Source: Acanthornis magna
Lineage: Eukaryota; Chordata; Aves; Passeriformes; Acanthizidae
Length of the DNA stretch: 64,000 nucleotides
Direction: 5' to 3'
NCBI GenBank assembly: GCA_036785705.1
Contig: JAWUZG010000056.1
Coordinates: forward strand, 10,650,501-10,714,500
Both the position numbers and the translations under genes were made by a program. How positions within the stretch are numbered: position 1 is the first letter of the stretch; every line of letters begins with the position of its first letter. The notes under the pieces are model-generated. The model ran no database searches and was not told the origin of the DNA. It saw nothing but the letters and a program-made list of their open reading frames with translations. Positions 11,980 through 27,142 of this stretch are shown piece after piece.

Positions 11980-14900
11980 TAGATTTTCCCATCGTGGGAT
12001 TTTATCCTGCTTTTCTTTGTTAAAGTCTTTGTGACTTTCTTGGTAAGGTCTGAGTCTTGCGGTCTTTAGTGAAGTAGTAAAACTGAGTTCTTAGCTGAAG
12101 ACAGCAGTAGCAGAATCAGAGAGAACATTCTACCTTTGAACTCCTCTACAGAAAAAGACAATAGACCAAAGGTTCGCTTCCCCCACATTGCCTGAACCAC
12201 CTTAGTTGCATGCACACAACTCCTGATGTAGAGACCAGATTTGAATTGAGGACTATAAATAAATTTCCATCAACTGTATAAAATTGATGGGCCAGGCTGA
12301 TACAAGCACAGAAGCTGAGGAAAAAGAAAAAAGAGGTTGAAAGCACAGAGCCTTAAGCAGGGAAAAATGGACAAGATACATAAATCCTAAAGTGAAAAAA
12401 GCTTCAAATACAGACTTTGCTCTTTGAGGACGGCATCAAAGGCTGATTGTTGGAAAGGTTTGGGAAGGACAGAGTATAAATAACCAGTGCTCCTCTGGTC
12501 ACTCATCTCTATTTGACTGCATGTAAGCTGCAGTCTGAGGTCTTCCTGTTGCTTTTGTCCCATGAGACTGAGTGAATAACTGATTTTTAGATAAAAAGCA
12601 GATGTCAGTGTATTATCAAATGGTTCATGGTCAGAAGTAGTTGGAAAAAGGCCTGGCAAAAAGATGAAGTTATCACAGCAGGAAAAGATGTCATAAGGAA
12701 GGCATCAAGAAAAAGTAAATGGATCTCCTTGTTGGAGACAAGAAGAGTCCTGCCCCAAAATTGCCAAGTGAGTTTGGTTGGTCTTTGCTGACCCTCACTG
12801 ATCTTCTGAAAAGACCTGGGTTTAGATGGTAACCTCACTCTGATTCACAGAGCCATGAGCATCTCTGTACAGCTTCCTGCAAATTCTTGATATACACTGT
12901 AGCATACTCAATAAAATTGAATTACCACGGAAGGATTTTTTTATTCCCGAAGTTCCTTTTACATGAATGAGCTGGCTAGAAATAGTACACAATTGTTGGG
13001 TGTTTCATATGCAGTGATGAATTTGTCATAGGACTACAACATAACTAGTTATTAAATATTGTGAATACATTATCTACTAATAAAAAAGTCACACTGTTTA
13101 GCATCATTGCACTAAGAAAACACAATGACCCTTAACATAAGTCCTGACACAAATTATTATTATTTACACAGACCTCCCAGCAGGCTGCTAAATGCAGTTT
13201 GCCAGCCAAAGTTTGGAGCTGTGCTGCTTGAGACAGTCTATTCCTTTTCCATGCAGTACAGGGCTGCAGTGCAGATTACTGCTGTAGCAGAGCATAAATA
13301 AGTCCTGCTTTCTGCTCCCTTTCCACATATGTTATGAAAACAGAAAGCATGTTTGAAATTGCCCAGGTAATCTGAGAGGATGCTGTCCTGCATCTTCCCT
13401 CTATCCTTTTTATCAATAACTGTGTTGTAGTTGGTGTAAAATTGTAGCATGCTGAGAAAGCTTTTGGATCTAAAAGATTTCATCACCTTTAAATGACAGC
13501 CAGTGGGGGAGCTTAACTGAGCACATGCACTTTCTGCTCTATGGAGTAGTTAATAAAATATGAACTTAGCACACAGTCTAATATTGATTTCTCTGGGAAA
13601 GACTGGATTGATATTAGATAATGATGTTGCATATGGACAGCAAATGACTTAAAAGACCTGCTCAGCTTTTTGATATTCACACTGCACTTTCAGCGTATTC
13701 TGCAAATATATCAGAACATTTCCTATCCAACCAAAATGACTGCACCTGATATTTGTCAGAATGGTCCCCCCTCGCATTCTCCTTGTGCCTCAGTGAGGTG
13801 CTTTAGGTGAGGTTTTGCAATTTAGGAGCCTAGTTAGAGAAAGTGGTGATGTACCCTCTGAAATTCAGACAAGGAAACCTTCTAATATACCTGAGAATAA
13901 CAAGTGTTGACTTTGCTGTCTTTCAGAAAGTGAGACATAGAATTCTCTGGCCGTTCTTTGGGGAAAGCAAAACCTTGAATTTCAACCCCTTTGCATTGCT
14001 AGCCCAGAATCTCAGCTCTGTCTCTACAAAAACATGAACATCGTCAGGGAAGTATCAGGGAATGCCAAAAATTTGGTTAATATTAGGGTTGGGAAAGGAA
14101 GAGTTGTATCAGCTACTACAGTGTGTTGGGTCAGTCCTCCAGTAGCTTTGGGTACTGAATTTATCTTAAGGTCTTTCATTTATTAAACCACAGAACTGGT
14201 CAAAGGACCAACTACAAAAAATTTATCTTTGTTAATACTATTTCTTTGCTGAGTTTTTAAGAATGTTGTATGGAATAATGCTCTACACAATTGAGAAGAG
14301 TACATCTCCTATTTTTGGGGCCTTGTGGTTTTGCAGTAAGCCCCAGCCACTATTAGGGTACAGAAAATATAAAAGAAGAGGTTTAGCAGTGGATAATGAA
14401 AGCCTGGCAAAATGAACAGGGTGGAAATGTGAGCAAGAGGTTGGAGATTTGGCTCTGTGGCATGTGGGATATAGAGGGGTGTAGTCAAGGCTGGGATTAA
14501 TGTTGATGTCTGTGGTAGCAATAGACTGTCCTAAATAGGGGGATGAATATTTTCCCTCAATAAAGTCTGAGTATCCTTATGAAGAAGTTACCATAGCTGG
14601 GTCTGATGCAGAAATAATTGAGAGAGATATTTGTCTTGTGGTTTATGGTAGTTAGATTAGATGATAGGAGTTGTCTCTTATGGCTTCAAAAATATGACTA
14701 TTTGTTTTTCAAAGGATCTGCCTCATAAGATGAAGAACTCTGGTGATCTTTTTCTTTGTCTTATAGATAATTACACTTGGAGCCTTCTGACATCAAATTC
14801 TTAAAAACTCTGGATGCCTTAAGCACTTGCTTACCTTCAGGTAAGGTAGCACAAAGAAAAAGTGAATATTGTTCCTTCAAATTGAGATAAGTACACATAA

Positions 14901-17900
14901 TATATATATATCTTTTTCTTCTACTTACTTTCTTTAAAGAATCGAAGCTTAAATGACTGTTCACTAAGTTTATTTGCTTTACACATGAAGACTGAGGTTT
15001 TCTGAATATAAGTCTACTGATAAAAACCTGCCATATTGAAATAGGTTAAAAGAATGGCAGAAACCTATAGGTGGTTATTGGTCCATGGTGTATAAGTTAT
15101 TTAATGTGTAAGACCACCTCGAACATTAGGATAAAAATCCATGTGCATTTCTAACTACATACTTCAGTCTTGTGTGTGGTGACACAAGTCCAAATGGTTT
15201 TTTATTTCTTTTTGCAAAGTGTGTTATTTATTTACAATGTCTTTAAAATAATGTGGACTGGTTTTTTCAGAGATTGGGATAGGGTTTTCGAAAAAAAAAA
15301 ATTGATTTTTATTTTCCTTTCATAATTAAAACTAATATGAGTAATGCCAAAAGGGAAAAGTTAAAGAATCCACCCAGGGATGTATTCACCCATGAGGATG
15401 AGCTGTGACAAATATTTCTTTTCAGTAAAGCTTTAATCTAGCGAGCCTTGGAGCTTTGGCAGTGGTGACATTCTCCAGGAGCAATGTGCTGATATCATCG
15501 TGGTTTGAACAGCCTGAACTGCCCCAGGAAACTCAGCCTTTAGGCCATTTGCAGCACTGGGCTGCACAAACCACACAATTCCTTACCCTGCAGGAGTGAA
15601 AGAGGAAATCTGATGGGCTGTGACCTCCTAAAGGGCAGCTTGAACAGGACTCTTCATTGTCACTAATATTCTGGGATAGATACTTTGGGATCTTTGACCT
15701 CGTGTGGATAAAGGTCTCTCTTTAGGATCTCCTTCCTCCCAGAACATCTCTGGGTTTAGCCGCCTGTGGTGCCTTCGTTCCAAACCAACTCCAAGGGAAG
15801 GCTGCCACCTACTGAACTCCCAATTTTGTTGCCTGCAACATCTGGATTTGCCAATTTCTCACCCCAAAGTGACCAATTGCTGCCTTTCATTGTAAGGAAT
15901 GTGTGATGATCAAGGTCCCTACATGGCACGGCTCAGTATAACATTAAAATCTGGGTGAGATTACTGCAGCCTGGCACTTGCTAGCAACTGTATTTTGTTT
16001 CTTTCCATTGCAAGCATTAGAACATGTATTTTAACACACTAATGATAAGAGACTGCTTATATCCTCACAATAAAAGTGAAGATAACAGCCCACGTAGCAT
16101 TGCTGTTATCTGACCCTGATTTGAACTCTTCACTGCTCTACGTGCTAAAATGATCTGCTAAGGATTTCTTTGGAAATTCACTAATAATTGATGCGATATT
16201 TCAGTCCCAGTCTCACAAAATTTAGAAGTGTCTTTAAAAAGAATTAAACCAATAAGACTCCTCACACTTCCCACTAGATGCTCAAGCGAATTTCATCAAA
16301 GATTGTCATGCAAAAAATTTCAATTATCATTCCATAAATATGGATGAAATAAAGTCTATATTTACCCCATAAACTCTTCTATTCATTCTGAGATGACTGA
16401 AATTTCAGATCTCTTCATGGTTTTTCCTTCTAAAAAATCTTTCTTTTGGCAAAGCAGAGGGAAACAAATTCCATTTTTGGACATGTGCATATTCATTTCC
16501 AAAGGAAAAGAGGACAATTTCAGTTTTGTATAAAAACTGAATCTCACAGATTGAGTATTTTTGACACCTTTTAGATATAGCTTCAAACTTTTGTTCAAAG
16601 TTGGTGATTTGGCTTCTCATGGATCATTTGGGTTAGAGAATGACTACAGTAACTTCATGGAACAAAACCAAGTATCTCCATAATATAAAGCTTTGTTTCA
16701 CATGCCTCTGCTGGGGAAAAGAAAGAAGAGACTGAAATAAAGATTAAAATGGGAGAGATGAGGGTATTTCAGACTGGAAAAAAACTTTGAGAATTCTGTA
16801 AAAGGATTAGCTTAGATTTGCATTGCAGTCTTTTGGTGACCTTGCATAAACAAACTTCAGCATCTGATAACTTGAGGTCTTTCCTTTAGGCAGCTGCTGG
16901 ACCATTTGTAAAATTAGGATTCTTCAAAGCTCCTGCCACATTTCAGCAAAATCTTCTACAGGTGCTCCCTCAAAATTTGGCAGAAAATAAGATAATGGGT
17001 GGGGGGGGGGAACACAGTAGAAAACACATTGGCCGAAGCATCAATTCTATATATTTTATTTTATTTTTTTATTATTTGCAGGATTTAACTGTCACTGTGC
17101 AAAGTAGGCAGTGCTGCTCTCTGCATCCAGCCTGGCAGAAAATTATCTTCAAGCAATATCAGCAACATCTTGTGTCACAATTTAGTTCCTGGTATTTCTA
17201 AACCACAGAGGTAACTCTTGGCCAGAAAATTCCCATTACTTCAGTACTTTCTGTTGCTACATGTTCCTTTCAGTTTTGCAGTGTATTTCTAAAGAGCCGT
17301 CACAGCTCACAGTTGGTGTACTTTAGGGGAGGTAAAATGTCTTTTAGGCAGCAGGTGATTCTGGGTATTCCACACATTGGAAAAACCAGGCTGTGACTCA
17401 GTCATGGCAGGATCTACCCCTACTCCTTCACCTTAGTTTAGCACTCATTTAAAGAAATTATCTCATGGATTCACTCTTTTTCCTCTCAGGCAGTCGGAGC
17501 CCCTGCTGTACATTTGTACTTTGGGGAGGGTGCAGATAAGACCTGGTACAAATTAGCCAAAGTGCTCTCTTTGAGCTTGAGGGAAATAGGGGATCCAGCC
17601 CTGATTTTAGTTTAACTACATCAGCACTGCTTCAGGCATCCTGAACTAGTTATTTTGCTTTGAGAAAAGAGCAGCTGACATAATCATTCTTATTTTGTGA
17701 TGAAGCAGAAAATCCAGTAGAAACAAGCTGTTATAATGTGCTTTTTATGCCTTTTTTTCTTTGCCCTCCTCCATAGCTTCCATTCTTGGGTTCTTTTCAG
17801 GTGAGTTCTCCCACTCATGAAAGCTGACAGGTTTCAGAGGATGTTCAAACAGCTGGTTCTGATGTGATGGTTCCCTTTTCCAGCAGGCATTGGCTTGAAA

Positions 17901-18399
17901 CCCATCAAGCCTTAGCCATCTTTCATAGGGATCAAGGGCTCAACTCTAGAAAATATTAAAGCATCCAAACACTTGTGATTGCAGTGAGATTACTCATGGG
18001 CTTAATGTGCTTAGTACCTGGCTGATTCATGCTATAATAGGAGGCTCTTTGTGCTGTAGAAGGAAATAATAAGAGGCTTGACTCTGTAGCTTGTTAGGTG
18101 AAGTTCAGTAGTAAAAACCCTTATCACCAAATAGTTGGTATTTAGGGGATGATTCTATTTATAGAAACACATTTCTTTATTTCCATGCACTGTTTATTCA
18201 GAGATTCATCTTTTCTGGTTATCATAAATATGTAGGTTGCTAGAGGTGCTTTTATATGTCACGCTTCTTCCTCTGTGCAAGAACAAACCGATGCTTTATT
18301 CTATTTGCAGCAAATTGTTGCTGAGTATAGATGGTGCAGAGCAGAGAGTTTCATGTGTTTTCTTTGTTTCTTTGCAGAAAAATGAAGTGACAGGTGCTT
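11977..18399. other. Non-coding stretch, no gene seen
   Basis: The block at 12100-12840 keeps the purine skew on the plus strand seen before the poly(A) run, and 14330-14560 shows it more weakly. Minus-strand frames there (12387-12659, 12605-12838, 14309-14521) look like skew artefacts. A short TA run sits at 14900-14911 and a G run of about ten bases at 17001-17010. No RNA gene, known repeat or splice-supported exon was recognised. Confidence 0.6.
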
Positions 18400-18700
18400 A
18401 GCCTCATTTTTCATGCTAGCTTTGCCATGCCATTTTCACCAATAATGAAGGCAGCTGCCAGAGCTTGAGGAAATCAGGCGAAAAATTCAGCTGGCAGGTA
18501 GACCCAGTCACTTTAAGAAATGTAATCTTATGTTAGCAGATGGTAATTAAAAGGCAGAAGAAATAAAATTTTGTCTCAGTTTTCTGCACTGTTACATCAA
18601 TTAAATCTGCAATAGAAATGCAAGCGGAAAATATAATTTATTGTCATGTGGCTACACAGTATGATTGTATGCAAATCTAATGATTTGTTTTGCAAAGACA
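18400..18700. promoter_or_regulatory. Candidate conserved non-coding element
   Basis: Low-repetition AT-rich sequence with clustered homeobox-type (TAATT), octamer-type (ATGCAAAT at about 18670) and E-box-like (CAGCTG) motifs. That texture is typical of vertebrate developmental enhancers. All frames are interrupted. Conservation cannot be seen from one sequence, so this is a judgement of texture only. Confidence 0.15.
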
Positions 18701-20785
18701 ATTGCAGGTTTTTTTAACCTAAGCAGAATAACTGATCATTTCCAGAGAGTATGTGTGTGCAGTAAATCTTCAGTCTTTAATATGCCTGATGCAATGAAAA
18801 GCATCTCCTTGTTTTCTATTGGTTGTTAAACCTCAAATTACGTTCTGTTTTCTATCCAGTTCCAGCTTTCAGTAACACCAATTTAAATCCGAGCCCTTCA
18901 GTCTGTCTGAGTGTGGAGAGCTAATCTAGCTCAGGCCTCAGCAGGGGTGCATCCTGTTAAAAGAGAATATCCAAAAAGTGCAGGATTGAACTGGGTAAGT
19001 GATGTTATGATCCTACAGGAAAATGACGTTTCAGCTCTGACAAGATTTCTAAGGATTTTCTGTTGCTCCTGCTACTTGCAGACATCTAGCTTTGAGGACA
19101 GAGCCTTATCATTTCTCATATGTTACTACTTATGGCTTCTAGGATCACGAACAACATGTGCACATCACTTGAAGTGTGAAATAATTACATAATTAAAGCT
19201 CATTATGGCAGAGGCGAAATGCTGGTGTAGCTATGTCACTGTTTCCGGAGCTGGCTGGGATTTGCAGGGCTCTTATGAGTCATGCACAAATATTCACCCA
19301 CTTTTAGAAAAGTTCACCCAATTTTGAATGTTACAGTGTAATCAAACTTGAATGATATTTTACTAAGTGCTATTATTCATTTTTAAAAGACATAGGGTTT
19401 TCTAGTTTAAAATTGATTGACCAGATGTTTATTTTGTGTCTCTGCAGATCCAAGCCAGGTGATGCTGAGACCACACGTCCTTTCTTACCTCTCTTGCACC
19501 AAGTCTGCATTAAAGACAAAAAGAAATAACCTAGATATGTTGGTTAAAAGTGCAGTTTCCAGTTCTTCTGTCCCATTGACTGATTGCTGATGACTTTGAG
19601 CATAATGGAAATTTTATTGCTGTAGCTCCCATTCTAGTGAGACTGGCAGAGCAGGCAACATTTTTTTCAGTTTTTCTTAAGTGTTCAGTTGAGCAGAAAT
19701 GCAAACACACTCCTTAAAGCTACAGTGATCAAAAGCATCCCTTCAGACCAACGAGTTAACTCTAGTTGTGTCTGATGAAATTCTTGCTCATTTAAACCTA
19801 TAAAAATAGATGATCATATAAATACCTGGAATTTTTATAAGTTCTTATCAGTAAATAGTATTTTTTCTAGAGTCCCAGGCCAGATCTGATTCTTGGACCT
19901 GGCTGAAAGCTTAGGGCATTTAACCCATCCTTCTAAACATCAGTTTGTAGCTTCCTAGTTTTTGTGACTGCCTCACCACACTGTCAAGCCTAAAATTCTT
20001 ATGAGTACCAAAGATTACAAACGAACAAAACAAATAAAGGAATTAGAAAAGTAAGGTACAAGTGTGAGAAATTTTCCCTGCCTGCTCTGTGTTAAATGGG
20101 AGAGAGCTTGCTAATGCTGCTTAGTATTCTTTTTTTTTTTTTTGCCTTACCATTGAACTTAGGCACTGAGTAAGGTTCTCCACCACTCTTAAGCCTTTTG
20201 TTTTCTCTAGACACTGACATTTAACCTCTAAGGTGTTCAGCTGCAGGTTTTAGATCTGGAAGCTCCATTTGCACCTGGCTTTGCCAAGGTGCTTTACACA
20301 GCAAGTCTGTAACAGATTCTGAATGCCTGGGGTGGCTGAGGATGCTCATTGCTGTCTGAAAAGCCAGTGCTGCTGGTTTTGAAATTTTATCTGCGCCCTC
20401 TGAGAAATGATCTTTTTATATACCCAAAGGATGAAGACCTTTCAGCTAAGGCCTTCCAAGAAATGAATGTTGTATTCTTCCTGCCAGGGATTTGTCCTGA
20501 AGAAGGAAACAGATGCTTCGCTTGATTTCTCCTCTCACACAGAAACCAATGAAGAAGGTAATACAAAGTCAAATTTTGAAAATGTACAAAGCAAACTCAA
20601 TGCATACTGCCACTGGGCATTCTATAAAATATTTTAATGCCCTTTGGAATTTTGTGGCCTTATTCTTAAAGTGCCCTATTTGGGGCACTTAGAGGATCCC
20701 AATAGTCTTAAAATGCTGAACAGCCTTTCCTGATAAATTTGGGTTCCTGGGTAAGTTGTATCCATCACTAAAATCACATAAATAA
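18701..20785. other. Non-coding stretch, no gene seen
   Basis: Contains a donor-like GTAAGTGATG at 18993 without a convincing matching acceptor, a T run at 20129-20143, and an 8-bp inverted repeat (20669-20676 with 20683-20690, AAGTGCCC and its complement). No gene was recognised. Confidence 0.6.
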
Positions 20786-20809
20786 ATAAATACTGGCTTC
20801 AGTATTTAT
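20786..20809. other. Perfect inverted repeat, 10-bp arms, 4-nt loop
   Basis: ATAAATACTG at 20786-20795 is the exact reverse complement of CAGTATTTAT at 20800-20809, with GCTT between. The left arm is part of a short AATA tandem. The stem is short and A/U-rich, so a stable RNA structure is doubtful. Confidence 0.8.
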
Positions 20810-23800
20810 GTACTGCCCCTTGTGAATCTTCTAAGCAGTTTCCTCCTCCATTTTCAGAGTTGACAGATATTTGGGGTGTGGTTTGAGAAATGGCAGGGGT
20901 GTTTGGACTAGGAAATGCTCTGGTCTGAAAATAAAGTCAGAGGGGTTAAGTATGCTCTAAAAGAGAGAGGTGATGTGGGAGAGTAAGAAAATAGTTTGGA
21001 TTCAGTTTGACATTTTCTTTTATAATACTTGCCCTCAGTCAGGTTGCTCAGCGATAGTAATTTCTCAGCACAATGTCAGGGACATAAAAGAATGTGACAA
21101 CCTTCCCTGCTAACCCAGGCTGCCTGATAGAAATTATCATTCATTATCATTATTAGTGTAACTAACCAACCCCAAGTCTGATCCCATTCCAGTGGCACGG
21201 AAATGGCAAAAATCCCAGTCACATCAACAGTCCAGGCTCAGGCCTGAAGCTCTATTATTTGAAGAAATCCAATGGTGATTACTGACTGGAGTTCTGTTAT
21301 TTTATCTGGGATTTATGTGCTGTTTTTTAATGGAGTGTGTTAAATGAGAAGCTTTTAAAGACTAGCTACTACAAGAAAAATAATTTAACATGATTTTATA
21401 GTTTTTGTATATGTTACCAGATGTAGCCAATCAATCAATAAAACAGCTTTTCTTGGAGAGCATTCTGCTTCAGTGGCTAAACTTCCGTAATTACCCTGCC
21501 ATCACAATTAAAAATTATCTAGATTCCTTCTTTCTAGTTTGCTCAAGCTGATGAGAAGCTGATAAGATGGAGTTTCAGTGCAAGTGACATGTAATCACTT
21601 GGCAACATTCAAATACAGAGTATTTCAAAATCAAATCTCTACGACTGCACATTACTTTGAGGAAATGTGTCAACAAAATGCTGTCAGCTCCTTGCCTCTT
21701 GACAAGCTGTACAGATTTTAGATGACTCTTAACCATAGCTTGTCCATCAAATCAGCAGATGTCCTTTTTGGCACTATTGGTAGTGCAGTTAGGTTGCTTG
21801 GTGGCTTTTTTAAAAGGCAGGAAAGAGTTTCTGATCATAGCTGAGGCCTGAGATGCAGTTTTGGGTAGAGAGGAATGAGTGAAGCTTATTTCTGATGTAC
21901 CTGGCAATGAGAAGAAGGAAGCCCTGCACACTTTGCTCATTTGCACTCAGATAGGGATGGGGTGTCCTCAAGGACAGGAATGACTAATTGGAAGCTGCTT
22001 CTCTCTCTCAGCCCCAGAAAACGAAACAAATGCTCAGAGCACTCACTCAGGCTGCCAAGTGTCACATGTCTCGATGATTTTTGCTGCTGTCAGTGCAGTG
22101 TGTAATTTCCACCCTTTCAAGAGGGACAGCACTGAAATAGAGCCCATTTCCCTGTCTGAGAGAAGCCTTTGAGGTCCTTCTGGTTGCTCTTATCCTTCCT
22201 CTTGTGGATTGGCTCGGCTGGAGAGGTCCGGCTGGTTCTGTTTTCATGGAAAGGGACCGTGATACACAGATTCAGCAGGTTTAATGTTCTACATGCCACT
22301 TTAATGGATTGTTGGCTGAGGCATCTTGTCATGAGTTGAGAGACAGTAGAGTGCCTCTCTCAGATTTATGTGTGTCCTGTGGGTATCCTCGTGCTGTACT
22401 TACCTAGTGCCTTTCTTGGGCTGCTTTTATTCCCTAAGGCTTCTCAAATAACACAAAACTAAAGGCTGTTTGTAGCCTACCAAAGGTTTGTGGAAAAGAA
22501 AGCTGATCTTCTCCATCATATGGATTCTTCAGTTTTAAATTTAAACTGGTTGAACTACCTTCGAACTGTTACACTTTTAAGGATATTTCTGTACGATTTG
22601 TGTGCTTTGACTCTATCTTTGCTTGCAAATTAAATCTGATTTCCTTACATTCTGTAATAGCTTGCAGTTTTGTTTTTCCTGGCATGAAAGCTCTTTCCGT
22701 TTGTCCTTCAGTTAGTCAAAGGTAGAAGGCGCTTCCTGAGACAGAGACTAGTTTTTCTCACTGGAATTTCAAACTGCAGGATGAGTCTTTTCTGGCACAC
22801 AGTAAGCTCACCACCATCCACAGTATACATGAAATCATAATCAAAGACAGATGCTTTTGCCTGTTATAAATAATCAGTGCTGCTTGCACAGACCAGGAAA
22901 AATCCTTGTTTAGACTGGTCTTACTTTCTTTCTTGGACCTCTGTATTTCCCTTGGCCTTCCCTTTTTTTTTTTTTTTTTTTCATCTTTTCTCTGTCTCTA
23001 ATTCTAGATATTTGCCTAAGGAAATAAAAGGAATGGGGAAAGTAGATCTTGGCACTCTCTGAATTCTCGGTGGATTACCCTATGGAGTGAAATTAAATAC
23101 ACATGACATATAAAAGGGAACAGCCTTTTAATTTATAGCAAAAATCCCAGTTCACAATAAATCCGTTCTTTCCTGTTTGTTCATGTGCATGATGAGAACA
23201 TGTCATATGCTTCTGTGAAGCCGATATAGGAGCTCTTTGTTCTGTGTAGGATTAATTTTTTTTTAATTGGTGAAAGGTTCTCTGTAAATATCAAATAGCA
23301 ATTGTGAATACACTTTTAAATTGGTGATCAAATTCACTTGCTTTTATAGCAAAACCCAGTACAGCACCTTCTATGTTAATAGCTTCTTGTAAATGCGTTG
23401 TTCTGCCAACTACAAATTGTCCTCAAGTCATGGTGTGATTTCTGACATGTCAGGGCTCAGAGCCTCTTTTGGGGGAGTATTTTCAGAAGTCTTTGTGGAA
23501 AAATTCTGCTCTGGAGGTCAATGCCGTTATGACTTTTTAGCCCTGGGCAGTGCACAAAGCACCCTGTGCTGACTTTTGGGGAAGGTTTTCAGCTGCAGGC
23601 GTCCCCCTATCAACATTCTTCTAACTCAAATGTTCTGCACAGTTCCTGACTAAACTGTGTGAATGTTTTGCTGTGGTGCTTTGTCCTCTAGACTTCCAAA
23701 TTCTTGTGCTGGTTAATTTTTTTCAGCAATGTATAGCGTGATGAGGCAGGGATTGTGAAAAGAGCCTTGCACCACTACAGGGTTGCTGCTACACAACCAA

Positions 23801-26800
23801 TGGTGTTCTGTGTTCTTGCAGGGGTTTTGCAAAGGCCTGACATTAAGAAATGAGAATATAATTTTGCTTTGTTTTTTTAATCCCAATGGTTCACCACAAA
23901 AAACACCACTGCCAGTGCTTTGATAGAAATCCAGGCTGGTCCTGTTCCAGGAGACCCAGGCTTTTTTCCCCAAAGGTCAGCTTGTTCATGATAAAGTAGG
24001 GATTGAGAAACCTTTTTTCTTCCTTTCTCCCTGCTTGGTTTGTTGCTTTTTTTAAACATATGGGCTAATTCCAGTATTAACTGCTTCAACTCTTATTTCA
24101 GCGTGGTAAAAATTAAATTGCTATAGCTGCTTGCCCATTACTATTTACAGCTTTCTCCTTTACTGACTGTTTTCCTCCTCTGCACAAGACCATAAATACA
24201 TTAAAGAGCAAAGGAAGGAATGATTGTTTTGCCTTTGACACACAGATTCTCAAGCTTGTTGATATTAGTCACATTGATCAATCATCTTACAGAGTATAGG
24301 TTTTCTTAAGGCAAGCATCATCTGATTCAAGTAATTAATCCACTCCTCTGAAAAAAATACATGTTCTAGGCATTAAGGTGACTTATTGATACCAGTTGCC
24401 ACAAAAACCATGCCAGATAGGTCAGATGTGGTTTAACTGGCTCTTGGATTTCTGAGCAGCAGTCAGGCTTTGCCTGTCATAATTTTGCCTGATTTTCCAC
24501 TTCTCCAGGAATCATTTAAGAGTATAATAACATGAGTCCAATGAGCTGGAATCCCTCTGCTTCAGCTGCCTTGGCCTGTGCAACTTCATCACTCTTCTCT
24601 CATGATATGTTCTAGGGAATGAAAACCCCATGGGGCAAGGTGCAGGATCAAACCCTCACTGAAATTCCTGCTCTATCTGGAGTGCCATCGAGTCTTTCTG
24701 AAGCCTTTGAGTTAGGAAGTGGCACATTTCCTGAGAGCTGATACTCTGTGTTTAAGATATAGTCATGGCAGAAATGTCACACTGAGCGTATCCCAGTGGA
24801 TATTTACACCCATTTAATCATCCTTTGGAGAAGTGACGCACATATCACTGGTGATATGAACGCTGTGTATTGACTTTCCAGCTCTACTGGATATAGCTTT
24901 ATCACATTTGGTTAATAAAACCAAGTCATAAACTGTTCTCTGGAAGAGGTTTCCTTTTCTCCTCCTCTGTGCTTTCTTTCTTTCTACCCTGTTGTTGGAT
25001 TTGTCTGTCTCTGATAAAATGACAAATTAGAATGAAAACCAATTAATTACTTTATTAAGGAATGCTGACTCACACTGCTTTTGGGTCACAGTTGCAAACA
25101 GAAGCATCTTGTCCAGAAGCATGAATTTCACTAATATGTTGCATAAAATCCTTTTAAAATCCTTCAGTTAAACCAATGCAATCTGTTTAAATGTTTCTTC
25201 TTGTGGATGAGGGAAACCCAGCTGATAAATATTTTAGGACAAATCATGCAGTCACTACATTAAAGTGAATTAATATAGTTGATGCTTTTGTGATTGACCA
25301 GCACAAGCTGTGTTGTTGCAAGCTTTCTGTTAGCAGTCTGCACCTCCAGCCTCTTTTGAGGCTCTTTCATCAAAACCAAGCAGTTTAACTGTGGTGCTCT
25401 GCCTGCACAAATAAGATCATTGCCACTGAAACAGTCCATTAGACTGATTTTGCAAGCACACAAAAGGTATGAGCACCTTCTCGTGAGTAATTGTATATCT
25501 GACCTAACGCGCTGTGTTTGCAATCCTTTCATTTGATGCCACTTGAAACTAAGCCTAATTCGTCCTTCCCCTCACCCAGAGAAGGATATTTGTAAGCCAA
25601 AACCCATGCAGCTGTGATTTAATCTTAATACCTGTTACATGGCTGAGAAGCCTGGCTTAATGCTGCTAACTGGTAGTCAGCTTGTCTGTGTCAAAACAGG
25701 GAGTGAAAAAAATTTTAAAATGCTGTTTGTGCACAGGAGCACAGCATCAAGGATTTCAGCAGGCATGCTGTAAATAAGAAAGTTCATTACAAAAATAACC
25801 AGTTATGAGCTAAGGACATTTCACTCTCAAGCATGAGTTAAGTCAGCCTCTATAATTTATCAAAGTCTGGTTTAGTTTCTCTGGTGATGAGTCCACATCA
25901 CAAAGTCACTTTGAAGAAAGTGGTTTTGGGGGCAACCAAGAGGCAACAGACTGGAGCAAGGTGAGTGGCTGGCAGTGCAAAAGAGACTTTCAGCTGTGTT
26001 TTCTGAGAGGTGCTGCTGTGTGCAGATGTGAATTTGTGTATCTGTGCTTCAGAGAAAACATGGGAACAGCCCAGAGCAGGGACAGAGCTGAGGAGCAAAG
26101 ATGGAAGGCAACGTGGGATGTAACAGAAACAAAAAGATTGTGAGCTGGATATGGACCAGCCTTCTTTTTTAGTTTACTAAGGCAATTAATTCTGTCCAGG
26201 ACATTTCATTTTACATCATGTCTGTCTTAGTTTTCAGTAGTCTGCCTCTGCCATTTGCTTAGATATTAAAATGGCCTTTCTTACTTGCTCTTCGTCTTGG
26301 CAGTTTTCAGTGGGACTGCCAAGAAAACTAAAACCCTCTTCCTAATTCTTCGAAAGCATAATCAGGGAGTTAAGAAGCCAAGATTAGTCTTGCTAATAAA
26401 TGTGTACAAGAGAACTCCTTTGGGGATTTCTGTTTTTCTAAGTATTTGCTTTAAAGGATTATGAGTTTCTACCCACCCCCAGGGAGATAGCTGGATTTTG
26501 TCTTGTCCTTCTCTGTTTTGTGGAAGGGAAGAGAAAATATGCAGTCAGTCTGGTCACTGATTTTCCAAAAGACCTTTTTTTCGCTATTTTGGCAGTGGCA
26601 ATGTTTTGCTTTTCAAGGACACTACTAAGACACAGCCCATCCCCTGAGGAACTGTGCTCAGTACTATTTGTTTCCTCCGGGAATAACAGCAGGGACGGTA
26701 GCTCTGTCAAATTTCTGTGTCAAGGTCACCATTCCTTGCAGGGGCTGCTTGGCTTGCCTCGGAGAAAGGGACAGGAGTCTCTAGGTAAACAGAAATCGCT

Positions 26801-27142
26801 GCGTGATAAGGAGTGCGCATTCACAGACATGCAGAATCCTTATTTTGGGTTGCTTTAGGCTATGGGAGAACACGTCTCGGCACATCTTTGTCTGATCCCA
26901 GCTGGTGCCCTGGAGAAGGAGCAGCCGTGAATGGGTGGAATTTCCACCTGGGAACAGAGGAGCTGCACAGCATCCATCCTCCAGCGTGTGAGCCTCTGTC
27001 AGAGCAGCGTGAATGGATCCAGCCTGATCAATGGCTTGGTGCTGGCTGCACTCACTGATTACTCTGAGACCATTCATAAATTGCAGTTCAAGCAGGAGCA
27101 TTTTTCAAGAGCCTGAAACAATTAGGTGCGTAGATTGAAATA
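20810..27142. other. Non-coding stretch, no gene seen
   Basis: Unique sequence with many short ORFs on both strands, none with matched splice sites and protein-like composition. Holds a 19-base T run at 22963-22981. The 26520-27101 interval has a modest rise in CpG and overlapping open frames on both strands, which points to base composition and not to a gene. No RNA gene was recognised. Confidence 0.6.
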